From positions 47,659,494 through 47,723,493 of the forward strand of contig NC_092859.1 of NCBI RefSeq assembly GCF_032062135.1: a DNA stretch of 64,000 bases. The letters are read 5' to 3'. Position numbers and translations under genes: made by a program. The notes beneath the pieces are model-generated. The model was not told where the DNA came from. It searched no databases and worked only from the letters and a program-made list of their open reading frames with translations. This DNA is from Pyxicephalus adspersus (lineage: Eukaryota > Chordata > Amphibia > Anura > Pyxicephalidae). The first letter of the stretch is position 1; each line of letters starts with the position of its first letter. This document shows positions 15,301 through 29,500 of the stretch, piece after piece.

Positions 15301-18300
15301 CAGAATGATTATATACTAAAATTAAATCAAGCACACTTTTAATTCAGGTTCTTTTAATTTGCAGTCATGGTACTGTCTAATACCTAAATAGACATAATGT
15401 TCTTCCTGACCTTTGAAGAGTATGTCCATGCATTGTTCAAATTTGACCACAAAACATCCCACACCCTCTAGGGTATGTTCCAGTAATATTATTTTTTTTT
15501 TCTTGCCTGCAGCAAACGCCATCTTTTTTTTACTCCTTGTGACATCATCAGCAGGCTGAGCATTCTTACAGAGGAAGCTGCTGGAAGCTTGGTTCATGGG
15601 TATCTCCACAGAACTATTTCTTTTCATTTACTTTGAAAAAATCAATGCATGCAGGTGGAGCAGGACAGGAAAGGGAGTATATAGAGAAGAAGAGTTCTGA
15701 AATCCATCAGGTGGCACACACAATGGAGGCTGGAAATTCGGTTTAGAAAAAGTGTTGTTAATTCAGTCCAAGCAGGCAGTTTGTTGATCTAAGGCAGGGG
15801 TGTCAAACTCTGGTCCGCAGTTCAAATCTGGCCTGCAACATCCTTTTTCTTGGCCCCCAAAGGAATCCTAAATATGAACTGCAGCTGGCCTGCTGCTGCA
15901 ATTGAAATACTATAACACTACAATTTCCGGCATCACTTGCGCAGCCCCGCATTGAACTGTTTTATAGACACAAGCAATGCCGGGAATTGTAGTAGCGGCA
16001 TCACTCGCGTCTATAGACCAGCAGCCTCTCTGCCTATGCGTGGCCCCGCATTGGACTGTTTTGTTGACGCAGGGAATTGTAGTAGCGGTGCTATTTCAGT
16101 TTCAAGTTTGGCGACTTTGTCTACATTTTTAATTTTGGACCACTGTGTATTTGAGTTTGACACCCCTGATCTAAGCTTTTTATATCAGTCCAAGCACATT
16201 GGATATTTGGCATGGGGTATTTTCCTGTACCTTTTCCCATTATGTGTGTGTTGCAGGGATATCCCGATTTTTTGCACAGCCAATAAATACCTACATCTAA
16301 ACATACAGATAAAGATTTAGGCTTTTCCACGTTTTCCTCATTTTGTGATTCTGACAGTATAATTTCTTGTGTCGTAGTGTGAAAAATCTTTCCATGCCTC
16401 AAACTAACAGGATAGAACTATAGAAAACTTTCCTGTTACATAACATAGAGGGGCCTGGATTTATGAAGCTCAGACACAACTAGGTATAATAAAACTGGTT
16501 AAAATGTATTGCAGAAGTATTGCAGCTGACCAAAACAAAAAGGAACCAAAATTGCTTGTGTTTAAAACCACTAAAATGTCATACCTAAGCTGGATCTAAA
16601 TTAAAAGCCTGTAAATCTGAGCCTATGCAATTGTATATGAGTGTTTCGTGCCCTCAACACTGCTAAGGAAGAAGGCAACACACCTTGTACAAGACAATAG
16701 AGTTCAAAATAAAGCAATATCAGAATGTCTGGTCAATACAACTGCTAGGGATTCTTTAAAATTCTATCAATGCATATACATAGTGCACGTTCTGGCTTTA
16801 GGATAATGGCAATGTTTCCTTGGCAAAAAATAGAAAATAAACTCTGGAAGCCATACTTTGTTTTGCATTGGTGGTCTATGTGGATGTGAGCCCCATAATA
16901 GAGGGCTTTGCTTCCTCATGGTAATACCTCCAGCAAAGAGAACAGTGAGAAGCAAAAAGCAAAGAAGCAAAAAAAATGTCATTCCACATCACTTAAAACA
17001 AGCAGTCAGATGCAAAGTTGCCTTCATTTCACAATGTAGATATACAGATATGAAAAGCTTTAAACATAGATGTACTTAGGCAGACTCACATACCAGAAAG
17101 TGCACTGTTTTTTCAGGAAGATATACAGACAAAACAAAGTATTATTTGTAGAGCTGCTCAGGCACAAGTAATATTTCTAAAATGTTCCTAGAACACTGCA
17201 AATCTTTACTTGAGTTCAGTTCCTCTTCACCAGTTCACAGACTAATTTGCTTTGTTGCCTGGAGTTGCTTTTTGAACCTAATGATCATTACAATGAGGCA
17301 ACAAAGTCAGATTCTCACCATGTAATTTAGCCTTTATGTCACAGTAGAGGTAAGAACGCTCTGAAAAAGTGTTATGTTCCCATTTCATTCTCATTTAGCA
17401 CACCTGAATATTGATTGGGAAAACCTGAATAGTACTTTAATCAAGACTGCTTACTTCAGAAAAAAAATTACTGAATGTAAACATTATAATAAAGTTCATT
17501 AGGTATGGCTGCTGATTACTAGATTCAAAGTGTCAAAATTGAATCCTAAATACATAAAAAGTGCCATCTAACCACTTTACTTACTTGATTTGAAAAGCCT
17601 TTGACAACTTGGCGCTGCTTTAGATTTGTCTCTCCATCCAGATTTGCAGTTTCTATGTGACAAATGCCATTCTGATCGGAGGAATATAGAAGCAGTATGT
17701 CCGCTGGGATGATCTCGTTACAGAACAGCTTGACAAAGTCCCCAACACGTACATCCTTCCAACACTTATCAATAAAGCTTGTATCATTTCTGAATGACAA
17801 AAAAAAAACAAAACACATTTCTTTAAAACCAACTGAAAATAGCCAATTCCATTACTAAATGTGATTTACCTAATAAAGAAATCATATGCTGTAAGAAACG
17901 TGAATGTCATTGCTGATTTCTCCTTCTGATAATGTTAGTTGCCATGTTGATCAAGTGGCTTTGTTCTTAAGGCAGTGATCTGGAACAGGCATACATTTCA
18001 GGTATTCTGACTTCAACAAGCTGGATTCTTGTTTCAGGTCAGTCGATTATAGTGTAATTAGGCCAGAGGATCAATTTTGCCAGACAACAAGCATTTTCTC
18101 CTGAGAAGTTGCAATCTTTATATTGGCAAGCAAAAAGGTTTCATTAGTTAGTAACTTTTACTAGAATATTTTACAGTATTATTCCTTTTTTTAATTTACC
18201 ATTTATTAGCTTTTTAAGTAAGGACGCAAGTTTTTGGGACGCCTTAAAAACGTTTGCCAGGCTTTATTTAACTTGTTTAGAGCTTTAAGAAGGGATTCAA

Positions 18301-21300
18301 AGCATTTCCAAAATATTTGATCTGTAAAAACCCAAGTTAGACAATAAAAGGTATAGCTTAAAGTAAACTTTTCTGCATTAGTAGGTCATAGTAACACTTT
18401 AATGCAGTGTTTCTTAACCAGGGTTCTTTAAGAGGAAGCAAAGGGATCCTTGAAAAATCAGTATTTTGTGCCTCTCAGGTCAGTTTAACTCACACCGATA
18501 ATCTTTTTGGCTATCTGTAAGGCAAACTTCCCAAAGACCAGCAATGTAAAAGGCATTCTTCCCACTGACCACCACATTAATGTACTGTGAGTGGTGGGTA
18601 TAGTAATTATATCAGGGGTTTTAATTTGGTCCCACAATTAGTTTAACTATAATGGTTAATATGAACACACAAACAAGTTTATAATAATAATGCTGTATAA
18701 CAAAATGAGTAGTTTTTTTCAGTTCCTGTCATTCTTTTCCAGTAAATCAGAAAATTCCAGTCACTTTACAAGGTACCAGAAATGTAAACCTGTTTAACTG
18801 ACATTTCAAGTTCTCCAACTCTAAACATGTAATATACAATTAAATAACCCTTTAGACTCTATCACAATAACAAGACCAGGATGTGAACAGGTCTTCATTA
18901 TTATGATTATTCTCTGTCACTTTTTAAAGAAGACATTTAAAAAAAGCACATTGTGCACAGGTGTAGAACAGATGTAATAGCTCTTTCAGGTAACATGTGT
19001 ATAGCTGTGTTTGAACCAGCTCTTCTACTGTCTTACAAAAGCTGTTCAACTTTTCAAATGTACATTTATGAACTTAAAGAAAAAGATGAATGTTTTAAAA
19101 TACCACAATACTATTTCACATAGTAGATATACAGCTGTGTGCACAGAAGTGCCTTGGCACACCCCCATACCAGAAAGTGCCATGCTGATTTTCAGTGGAA
19201 ATTCAAAACAAAAGATATTTTTAGGGAAACTGCTTAGGCACAATTTAAAATAGTGATTTTCTATATAATATAAGCAAACTTTCACTTTTTGGGCTTGGGA
19301 CAGTTTCAATGTAACTTCAAGTCATTTTCAATATTTTACTCTTTACATTGCACAGTTTTCTACCCTAAAAAGTGTTACCCAACCACTAATGGAACTCATG
19401 CATGAAGACATGTAGCTTAACTTTCATCCACAGAAAAGCTAAGGATTCAAATTTACTGCGCAATTAGTCCGGGCCTTTACTATTGCTCTGTAGCAAAATT
19501 GTAAATGTGCCACATATCAGTCAATGGTCACAGGAAGTGAATCATTTATAACACTTTAGGAGTATTAAAGAAGAAGGAGGGGTATATGAAATACTAGTTA
19601 TATTGCAAAATTAGCATAATAAAGATCATTAGTTTTAATTTGCTTTAATGCCCTCATCCTGCTGGAATTGTGTATTTATATGTAAATATTACATGAACAG
19701 TAATTACTAATTTAATTGCATCTTGTAAATGGGTTTAAAGTGTCATATAACCTAATCTGAAAAATCAATAAATGCTATTTTTTTTAACAATAGAAACAGG
19801 AAAATAAATCTTTGTAGTACTTTATTGTGCTTGCATTATAGACAGATAAATTATAAAACGGCAAAGATAAAAATCCACAATTTAATTTTACATTGGAAGC
19901 ATTTACATGGTGCATAGAAGGTTGTATGTATGCATGGCCTGATTGTCACACTGTCTGTTCCTCTTCTAGCCTCTTCATTTCATATTCTAACCAAACTCAG
20001 CAGAATCAAGTTGAATGTACAGATAAAACACATTCCCCTTTTCAGTGATATTATTTGTAGTGTTGCATACACTACTTCACAGGTCAATATCATACCTCCT
20101 CATGACCTTCTTGGATAAAAAAAAGAGGACCGATGTGTGTACTCAAGGGACACTGCCCTGTCACACCCAGGGGTTTTATGAAGAACATGAAGGTAACATG
20201 AAGAATTAATATGTAACAATGATTGGTTACTCCCACAAGCTACTTACTTTTCCTTCATTCTCTGTTTTCAAAATGGCAAATGCAATAATTTAATGGTTGG
20301 ATTATTAGTACAGTAAAACAATTTTGGCAGTTAAATTGTGCATTTTTCTAGAGGTCTATATATCAGAAATCACAAAGAAGGCAATGGGGACCATTGCAGC
20401 ATACTGACACTATTTACTGTACTTGTCAGTCTTGTTGCGCTGAGCATATAGACAAAATGTCAACTGTGGTATGAAGTGACCTCCTTTAGGGTATGTTTAT
20501 ATTTCTGCCTTCTAAAGTATTTTTTTGCCCATTCCGTGAGGTTTGCTGGAGTTTTTGGTACTGCATATACAATGCAAAACCTATGTTTTGAGCCTAAAGG
20601 TAAGTTCAGTTTTATTGTGGGATCAAGTAATCCCTTGTGGCCCCCAGTGGCTGGTGTTTTGCCAGGTGCTTGACTAATGAAACTACATAGTTGGCTCTTA
20701 AGGAACCAGCATTTAGAGATTTGACAGCAAGCAGCTTTTCCATTAAGCCACGAATAGTAGATGCTACATGTAGCGTCTCTCCCAGAGCAGCAATTCACTG
20801 GCTTGAGGACGTGGTAAACCCCACCGTAATGTCACAGGTAGCATGAAGAAAGCCTTTTCCAAGGCTTAACATTGTAACGTACACAGGTCACCTAATCTAG
20901 AGCTGCCTGAATCTAAAAGTGTCAATAAACATAATGTCACAATGTTTTCAATAAATCATAAAATTTCCCATAGAGACCCTGGGTTCACCAAAATTTTTGT
21001 GTATCCTGTAAACAAAGCATAAATGTACTGACCAGCTTTTTATCAAAAGCCTTACAGCACACATTCCATCTCCCAAGCCTTATTACATTCACATTGCTAA
21101 AATGAACAGCCTCACTAACCAAAAGAACTCTATTTTCAGTTTTGGTGACATCAGTAAAAATCACTCTTATTAGGGAGACCATATATTACAGAATGAATAA
21201 GTACCAGTAATCAGATGGACCCTAGACCATTTACTTGAGAGTCTGATCTTCTACTCACCTGTAACTAATCAAATTTAAAAAAGTCAGTAGTAGATGTTAA

Positions 21301-23513
21301 GAGAAAGACTGGGAGAGAGCCACAGATAAAAATACCACCTAGAGCAGCCCTTCTCAGCCTTTTTCAACATGAGGGAACCCTTGAAATATCTTTCAGATCT
21401 TTGGGAAACCTCCACATCTACCTCTGGAGGAACCCTAGGAGACACACTGCAAACATCTAGTTAAGTTAGCATGGCTAAATGACAGAAAACTAGGGAATGA
21501 AACACATAAAGCTAGCAAGGAGGGAAGCAGGATATAAACTATACAGTAAACTAAAAGCTGTGCAAATAATAACCAGACAATGGTAACCTAGATAGACACA
21601 GCAAAGGCCAACAACAGTCTAGGAAACAAACCAACATAGGTAATATGATAATGCAGGTTGGGATAGGAACAGAAGAAGCAGCAAGAAGTAGTGAGGACTG
21701 CAGTAAAATATTCATTGTGGCAGCTACAAGGAACTGTGGAAATCAGGCAAACAATGCAAAAACTGCTATAGATTACACAAAACAATGGATACACATTAAA
21801 CAAAAAGGTACAAGACTAAACAATGTCACAAGATAGGAAACATGGCTAAAGCTAGGTACACACTTGCAATTATTATCATTAGAAAACGAACGACTAACAA
21901 ATATGCACGATTATTTTGAACGAATATATTGTGCACAATTCTGTACAATTCTGTGTTGCAGGTGTGTACGCAGCTTTAGGCAAGTTAAATAACGAACACA
22001 GAACTCTGATTGAGCTCTAATTTTCAATAGGTCACTCCATTTACTGTTCAGACAAACAGTAATGGTTCAAAAGGCTTCAAATCATTGCCTTAGGCAAGCC
22101 TACCTTTGACTACATTTCACAATATAGGATAGATTGTTGTTTCAGGAAGTTTTGTAAAGTACTGTGTTGGCATCTTTATTGTATGCGTCACAGAGAAAAC
22201 TAAGATTAGAGATAAATACATTTAAGGTGTGGAAATGTGTTCATACTGACAGCAAAGGAAAAAAAAAATTGGATGACAAGCAATGCCTGTACAAGTAATA
22301 ATTATAACTGTTAAACATAATAATATAATAAAAAATTCATCAACACTTGGATGAATAAAATTGCTGGAAGAAGCCTATTGGTTTTAAAAGTAAAAGTTCA
22401 CATAGCAAAGTTATCCCCTAGCAGGGGATATTTTACTTAGTTGGTAACATTGTTCTGCTTATTATCCAGTCATGTTCAAAACTTTTTTTTTCTTAGATCT
22501 TGCACGTGGTTAGGTGTTCTTTGTACTGTGAACTATTATAGATCACTTCCTAAGAGCTGATAATTCAACTTGGTATAATAGTAAATCAACTCCAATATGC
22601 TTGCATCCCAGAATTACCAAAAATTGTTTCTCACAAAGCCCTTTCTGTGCTCCTCCAAGTTTAGATTTGCTTTGATAGTAGTGTTTGGATTTTTCTAACT
22701 TTATGGCTATCGAATACTTGCTGCTATTCAATCTATTTGGACCATTGAGACTATCCTTGCTAGTCAATGAGGCAGTTAAATCAGACATAATATTAATAGC
22801 AGTTGACAGTGCTAAGCCATAAATTAAACGGTATCAGTAACAGGATAAAACTAAATCAAAGAAGAACACAAAAAGTCTTTACTAGCTAAAAAGGTAATGA
22901 CCCATTGGGGGGCCAGTGTTTAAAAAGTGTACTAGCTTCTTGTGGGCCTCTGTAAAATAATGTGCCAACAAAACATCTACAGTTAAATTCTTTTTTTTCC
23001 CTTTTCAAAACAGGACAGTGCAAATGACTAATGTAAACTGATACATTTCCTACAGCAAACATTCTGATTGGTTGCTATAAGGAAACATTTCTGTTTACAC
23101 ATGCTGAACACACATATACATTTATATATAAGTGGTTTGTTCTAGCATGTTGGCTTCTTTATTGGGGGAGACATCCTTGTAACCTTTTTTTGCCTTAGTT
23201 TGCACCTATTGTGATTAGTGAAATTTTAAAATTACCAAAATTCTGTAGCTTTAAGTAGAACCCATATTTTTGGAGAAAACTCCGCAATCCCCACCCTCTC
23301 CTAGGTAAATCACATTTTATTCACCTTGTAAGTTCTCTGAAGGCCTTCTGGTTGCAATGGCTACAAGCAAGTGAAATACTTTAACCCCAGTAAAACAATA
23401 GCTATCATTTAAAACACCCCTGCTATTTGTTCCTGTAGATAGTTTTTAAAATACTGCCTTTTTGAAGGACTAAGAATCCCCTACCAATATAAATGTTCAC
23501 TTTATTTATATAA

Positions 23514-23579
<66 letters not shown>

Positions 23580-26500
23580 TACATACAATGGCAAATGGCC
23601 TTTACCAGTAAATTTTATTCTTGCATATTTACATGTTGTAAATCACAGGATCCAGTATGGGGTTGGGCATCTTATCAGCTGTTGAGTTTGCATTGTACTT
23701 CCTTGTGATTTATTAAACTATTTATACTATACTGTATTGTCTATAAAGAACATTCACTGTGCAGTAGCCACTCTGTGATACAAGTCATTATTTTTTCTAA
23801 CATATAGGGATTATTATGTTATATTAAGTGCATTGTAGTAATGTGAAGTGAACTGCACATGTTACTGCAATGCACAGAAACATAAAGTGCGATACAAAAC
23901 ATTGCAGTGCCATCCATTGTGGCCATGCCTGAGCCTGTGGCAGAAGGTTTTAGTCAATTGCAAGTCTGAAATGGCTCTTAATGGGAACCTGTGGCCAAAA
24001 TTTTGGATATTCAAGTATTTGCATATTGCTACACGCGTGTCTCATACTATGAGGCTGGGTATTTCAGCATGTCTTGGATCCATTACCTCTCTAATTGTGC
24101 CTCATACAGCATTTTCTTTTGTACCTGTGACAACTGTGGAGATAAATTATCTTAAAGTGGACCTAAACCCAACATTTTTACTTTACATAAAAGGGCAGAC
24201 AACCCTTTTATATAAAGTAAAAATAATCTTCTTTTCACCGTGGCAATCAAGACTGAATGGGAACGCAGAGCCACTCCTGGCATTTTCCTACACTGGGGGG
24301 AAAGAAATATTGATCTCATGCATGCACATTTCCCTTTTACAGCAGGCTATATCATGCGATTTTCCGCCTTCAGTAAAAGATCAGGTGACCTAGCAGGAGG
24401 AAGGAAGAAGGCTGGAGAATGCGGCGCCCAGTGTGGAAGGGGGAATTCCAGGACAGCGGATCAAGGAAAGCTGCAGCAAAATCAAGGGATCTGCGGAATT
24501 TAAGGTGTGATTTTTATTTTTCAGTTTAGTTCCTCTTTAGGGCTAACCATGCACAAATTCAAATACAAATGCAATTAAAGTTAAGTTCTCAGTGAACATA
24601 TCTATTCATCTAAATTAGGGTTTTAAACCTACACTGATCACCATTGTAAGGGGTCTTTTTGGTGGTGATTGAAGAGTATTCTTTCAATCACCCTCAATTA
24701 AAGGAGGTATCTCTACACTGAGCACCAACATAACGTAAAACTTTTCTACTTAATGACTAGTGGTACTAAACATTCGAAATCTTACTTCCATTTAGTTTTT
24801 CTGCCTATTAGTATGTGTTTTATTTACAATAATTCAGGGTATATTGAACAAGGAAGTGGTATGAAAAAAATCTGCTGTGGGTGTCAAGTATTCTAGACAT
24901 ACCTTCTCTTATTTTTTTTTACAGTTTTTAACAGCTCATCGGTTATATTATGTTATTGTGGAATATGGACCTCAAAATTATTTCAAGGTTTCCTCAGGGT
25001 AAAAAAGGCAGATACAGATTGCCAGATAAAAAGTTATCCAGTATATTGCAAGGTGCAACCAGAAATTAGTAAAATAAAAAACAAACAGAGCAAAATAAGC
25101 ACCATCTATATAATAAAATAATAAAATAAGCACTATCTATATACAGGAAGAGTGGAGTTCCAAATAAGGTAATGTAAATTTAGCTGCTAAAAGAAAGCAC
25201 AGTTTTTTACTCGTTGTCACATGCCAACCTATAAAAAAAACTAAAAAATATTGCATTGCAGTTTCTTTTTTTTAATGGTGAAATATATTTTCTTTAAAAA
25301 GTTTCGGCAAGCAAATTGAAATGACTGACAACTATGCCTTTTTTATGCCAACACTATCAATATGACATAAGAAAATCCTCTATTATTTTTTTTCTGTGCT
25401 TATCAAATTGACATTTAACAGTGTGTCAGAAATAAAAAAGACACAATATGACTATTATCCAGAAGTGATGTAAAACACAAAGGGAAGCAGACAGCCTTGT
25501 CCAGGCATTTGCAGCCAGCAGCTAAGGCTTACGTGTATTTCGAATGTCATACTTAGAGAAGTGGGAGTGAACAGGAAGAAAAAGAAAAGACAATAACTAG
25601 GACATAAGGCCATTATATGCGAAAAGACAGGGAAACTAATATATATATATAGCAAAGAAACATGTATAAGGATATCTAGGGGAATAGGCAACATTGGCAG
25701 AACAAAGTCCTTTTTTTAAACTTTAATTACTATGTGACCATGGGGAAGTTGCATTTTTTTTTTAATAAAAAGTTCAATAACCCCTCATTTCATGTAATTG
25801 CTGTACCATGCTATAATAAAGAACAATGGCATGACTTGGTAAAAATTTAATCACTACTGATCTGCTTTCTTTTTAGCTTTGGTTTCCACAAAAGAAAAAG
25901 ATTAATTTCAAGAGCACAGGGATGTAGAACCAGAACACAATTAAAGGTGAAACTTATATTTTAAATACAAACGAGCACAGTAATTAGAGTAAAGGTGCTG
26001 CTTACCTACATATAAAGCTGAAAGTCCCTGTTGTATTCTTCTTAAATCAGAATAATTTAAATATAAAATATATCAGGAAAAAACGGGGAAAATAAGACCT
26101 TAATCATAGCTGTGCCAGGTGGATAGTAACTAAATTTAGCTGCATACATTTTAAAGCTGGAAACCACAACTGATATCAAAAGTTGGATACCAGTTCCAAA
26201 GGGGAATGGTTCAAATTGTAGGGCTTTTGGGGTCTGCTTGGCACCCTCCATGCTTCATATTATTTTGGACATGGCATCCTAAGTAGTCTTTAAATTTAAC
26301 TTTTACATGTAGGATAAATAAACAATTTTGTTGTTTTTAACATTACCCCCCTTCTCTTTCACCACATTTTATGAAAATTTTGAACACACCTTTTTCTGCT
26401 AGAAAATGTTTATAGCTGTCTTCATTGGAATTATGTTCAGCCACTTCCTGTTTAGTCCCGAGCCTGACAGATGGAAGTGAGGGGAAATCTCCCAAACAAT

Positions 26501-29500
26501 GGCACACATAGGAATACATAGTTATCTGGTGTTCCAATGCTTCTAAATTCTACCCAGGCCTTCAAAAATTGCGGCTGGAGACGGTCTTTAAATACTGTTA
26601 GTTATCACCTGATGCTTTAAAATGTAACGATTACATGTAACTATGAAAGCTAACACCCTGGTATTTAACCCTTGGAAAGAATTGTAGCACAAACTTATTG
26701 ACTTTTAATCATTGCATGACATCAGTACCTGTCACCTCTGTCATCAATAGGATTCTTATGTGCGCACATGAGATACTTGAAGAATTTCTCCTGAAGCGTG
26801 ATAGTTGCCAAGTACATCTATTGCTATACATCTATGTTCCACACCCAAGCAAGTATTTATAATATTATAGTCATTATGTCTGACAAGCACATGGGTATAC
26901 CGGTATTACACATGAAGGTCACGCTTCACAAGGATCATCAGAAACAGAAATGCCAGCCTATGGGTATTAGCCTACACAAACATTGCATGTTTAAGAAAAT
27001 ACAAACACATAAATGAAAACTGTACTACAAGTGTGGTTTACAAATTGGTGTATCATATCAATTAAAATTTTACCACAAAAATGTAATACAAGGCAGATTT
27101 ATTTTCTTTAGATGTAGTAGCTGCATTAGTTTCTATTTGTTAGTCCGTTTATTCTCTTTCCTTTCATTATTTTCGGTGATCACAAATTTTGCTGCCGTTA
27201 GCTGTTTGCATGTTTTAGGTGTTTGTGTGAAACTACTGAAACCAAAAGATCAGCATTAAAGAGCTGTGGAAATATAATATTTATCCTGATTTAGGGTAAT
27301 TTATCCGGCCTAACTGCTGTAAACAGCTCCTAAGAGATCGGAATTATTTCTGTTTAGGGTAAATATCCCAGTCTGGGGATTACTTGCTTCCTCCTGTTGC
27401 TAGAAATATTTCTCTATATCTAGGTGAGAGATGTTTTTTTACCTCGCTCACTGAAAGGGATAAATATCCTGGGACATCCTAAGAAGGGGATTCCAGCCAT
27501 GGGAAGTGTTTAGGGGGGCCATATGTGGTTGGGCCTAACCTAGCCTTTGAGCTGGGCAAGTTACCCGAGGTCTAAATTATTACTTCTGCTAAAACAGGAT
27601 CCTGCAGTTTATCTGTAACCAGAAACTGAAGTTTGAGCCACAACCTTTTCTCATACATGTCACAAACTTCCTCAGTGATAGTTAAGATGTTATAAAAACA
27701 GTATACTTTTCTAGATAAGAAAAAGTATGTGAAAGGCTAAAGACTTTACATAGGGTGAAGTCACACTTCGAAGCCATTCTGCTCTGCTAAACAGAACAAT
27801 TTGATAAGAAAAAAAAAAGAAAAAAAACAAACAAAAAAATTGTACATTGTTTGGTAACGTACCAAAACTTTAAATATGCCTAAATCACTTTAATGATGGT
27901 AGTTTATGGAGGTTATAGTTTGCTGCGGTGGGACATTTTATCTATAACTGTAAAGCAATATGTCTGTTTATGGAAAAAGCTTGTTGGATGGCTTATAAAT
28001 CCCTGACACTTGTTCTACAGAGAATACATTGTAGAAAAGGTACAATGGAACTCACGTACCATAAATTTTACACAACACTAAAGGCACCGGCCATACCAAC
28101 AAAACATGGCCACTACCTAGTGTACATTTAAGAGCTGAACTATTGGTAGATATAGGATGATGGTTAGACTGTAGAGACAAAATGAAAAGGGATAGCAACA
28201 GAATATCTGCTCAGATCTGAAAATATTTCAGAAAAAAATCTGAAATGACATTTTGGATGAAACCATCCATGTAAGCAGTAGAAAACTAGCTTGTGCTATA
28301 CATATTTGCAGTATGGCCTTTAGTTTGTATATCTTATCATTTTTATAACACTTGCTACCTTAATTGCATACATATTTTATGAACAATGATAATCTAATCT
28401 TGCTGCCCTACAAATATTACCCTGTTAATATAATTCTTTATAAGGGAGCAAATTAAATATTGAAAATGCATTTTAAATATTTACATTTTTTGCCAGTAAT
28501 ATTATTTGAACTAGGAACACTTATTTCCAGGAGTTGTCATGTATTAATACAAATACTTGTTTCATAATGCAGAGGAAAAATGAAAATACTACCCAAGAAA
28601 AAAATCACCAAGGCCAATTATCTTGAAAAATGGATGAATGCCTGACATCATTGTCTGTGACATTGGTGTTCTTGCAATTTGCAAAACATAGATGTTTTTT
28701 GTAACAAATTCTTCAAGAGAACATTTCCTTATTATATATAGCAACAGATTAGGGAACAAATTAGCAAACCCAGCTGGTGTAGTACTAATAAAATAGTAGC
28801 ATGGAGTAAAAGTGAAGAGCAGATTTACAGGTTGAAGAAGGGTCGGCAGTCAAACAAGGTTTGAAGGAACATATGCACTATTGCTCTTTAAAACCTTTTA
28901 CCCAGTTTGTGTTTACTGGCTGTAAACAAGGAAACAAGGCTACATGACCATACATGTAGAGTTTTCCTTATCTGGAAACAATACCATAATCATATACCCT
29001 GCACATGTGTCAAACGTCTCCAAAAAGTGGAACTCCACAAACAAGTCATTGGTACGTTTTATAAATGTTTGCAGAAAAAAAAAAGATTCAACCTACATCT
29101 GCTCTTTTGCTTTCCACATTTTTAAATATAGAATATGCAAAGCCAAACTTTTGTAACACTAACCAGAGCAATTTTCTCTTTAAACAATTTTTACAGGAGC
29201 AGATGACCCCACTGGAAGCTTTTTTTAACCACTTGCTTTGGCAAATGTCTAAGTGGGGAATTCTTCCCAGTCAAAGAAATTGGCATTGTATATACTACTA
29301 TGCATACTATATAGTGACAATATATATATACTACATAGTGACAATGGTCACCAGAACAAATAGAACGGATGCTTTTCTTTATTCAAGACCACTGTAATAA
29401 AAACTTAAAGGTTCCAATACATCTCTAATTCATGAAAAACATTTTAAATGCTTTAATGTTCTTGCTATATATAGACTTTAAAGAAATATAATAATGTTGT

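Larger units (their letters stand above)
9750..17584. other. ATP10B intron 3
   Basis: 7.8-kb intron containing the hAT element at 15.8 kb and a SINE tail fragment at 12.03 kb. Short GGGGAAATCTCCC-type repeat fragments occur near 9960 and 10220. No further exon seen. Confidence 0.65.

Noticed and set aside
15937..16320. 127-codon frame with repeated [16 protein letters not shown]
   Set aside because: Internal direct repeat of the hAT element 15795-16168 read as protein.
22543..22788. 81-codon minus-strand open frame
   Set aside because: No family motif, no splice context, AT-rich; taken as chance.
23848..24393. 181-codon plus-strand open frame
   Set aside because: Lies across a T2-like MITE and adjacent intron; no motif or splice support.
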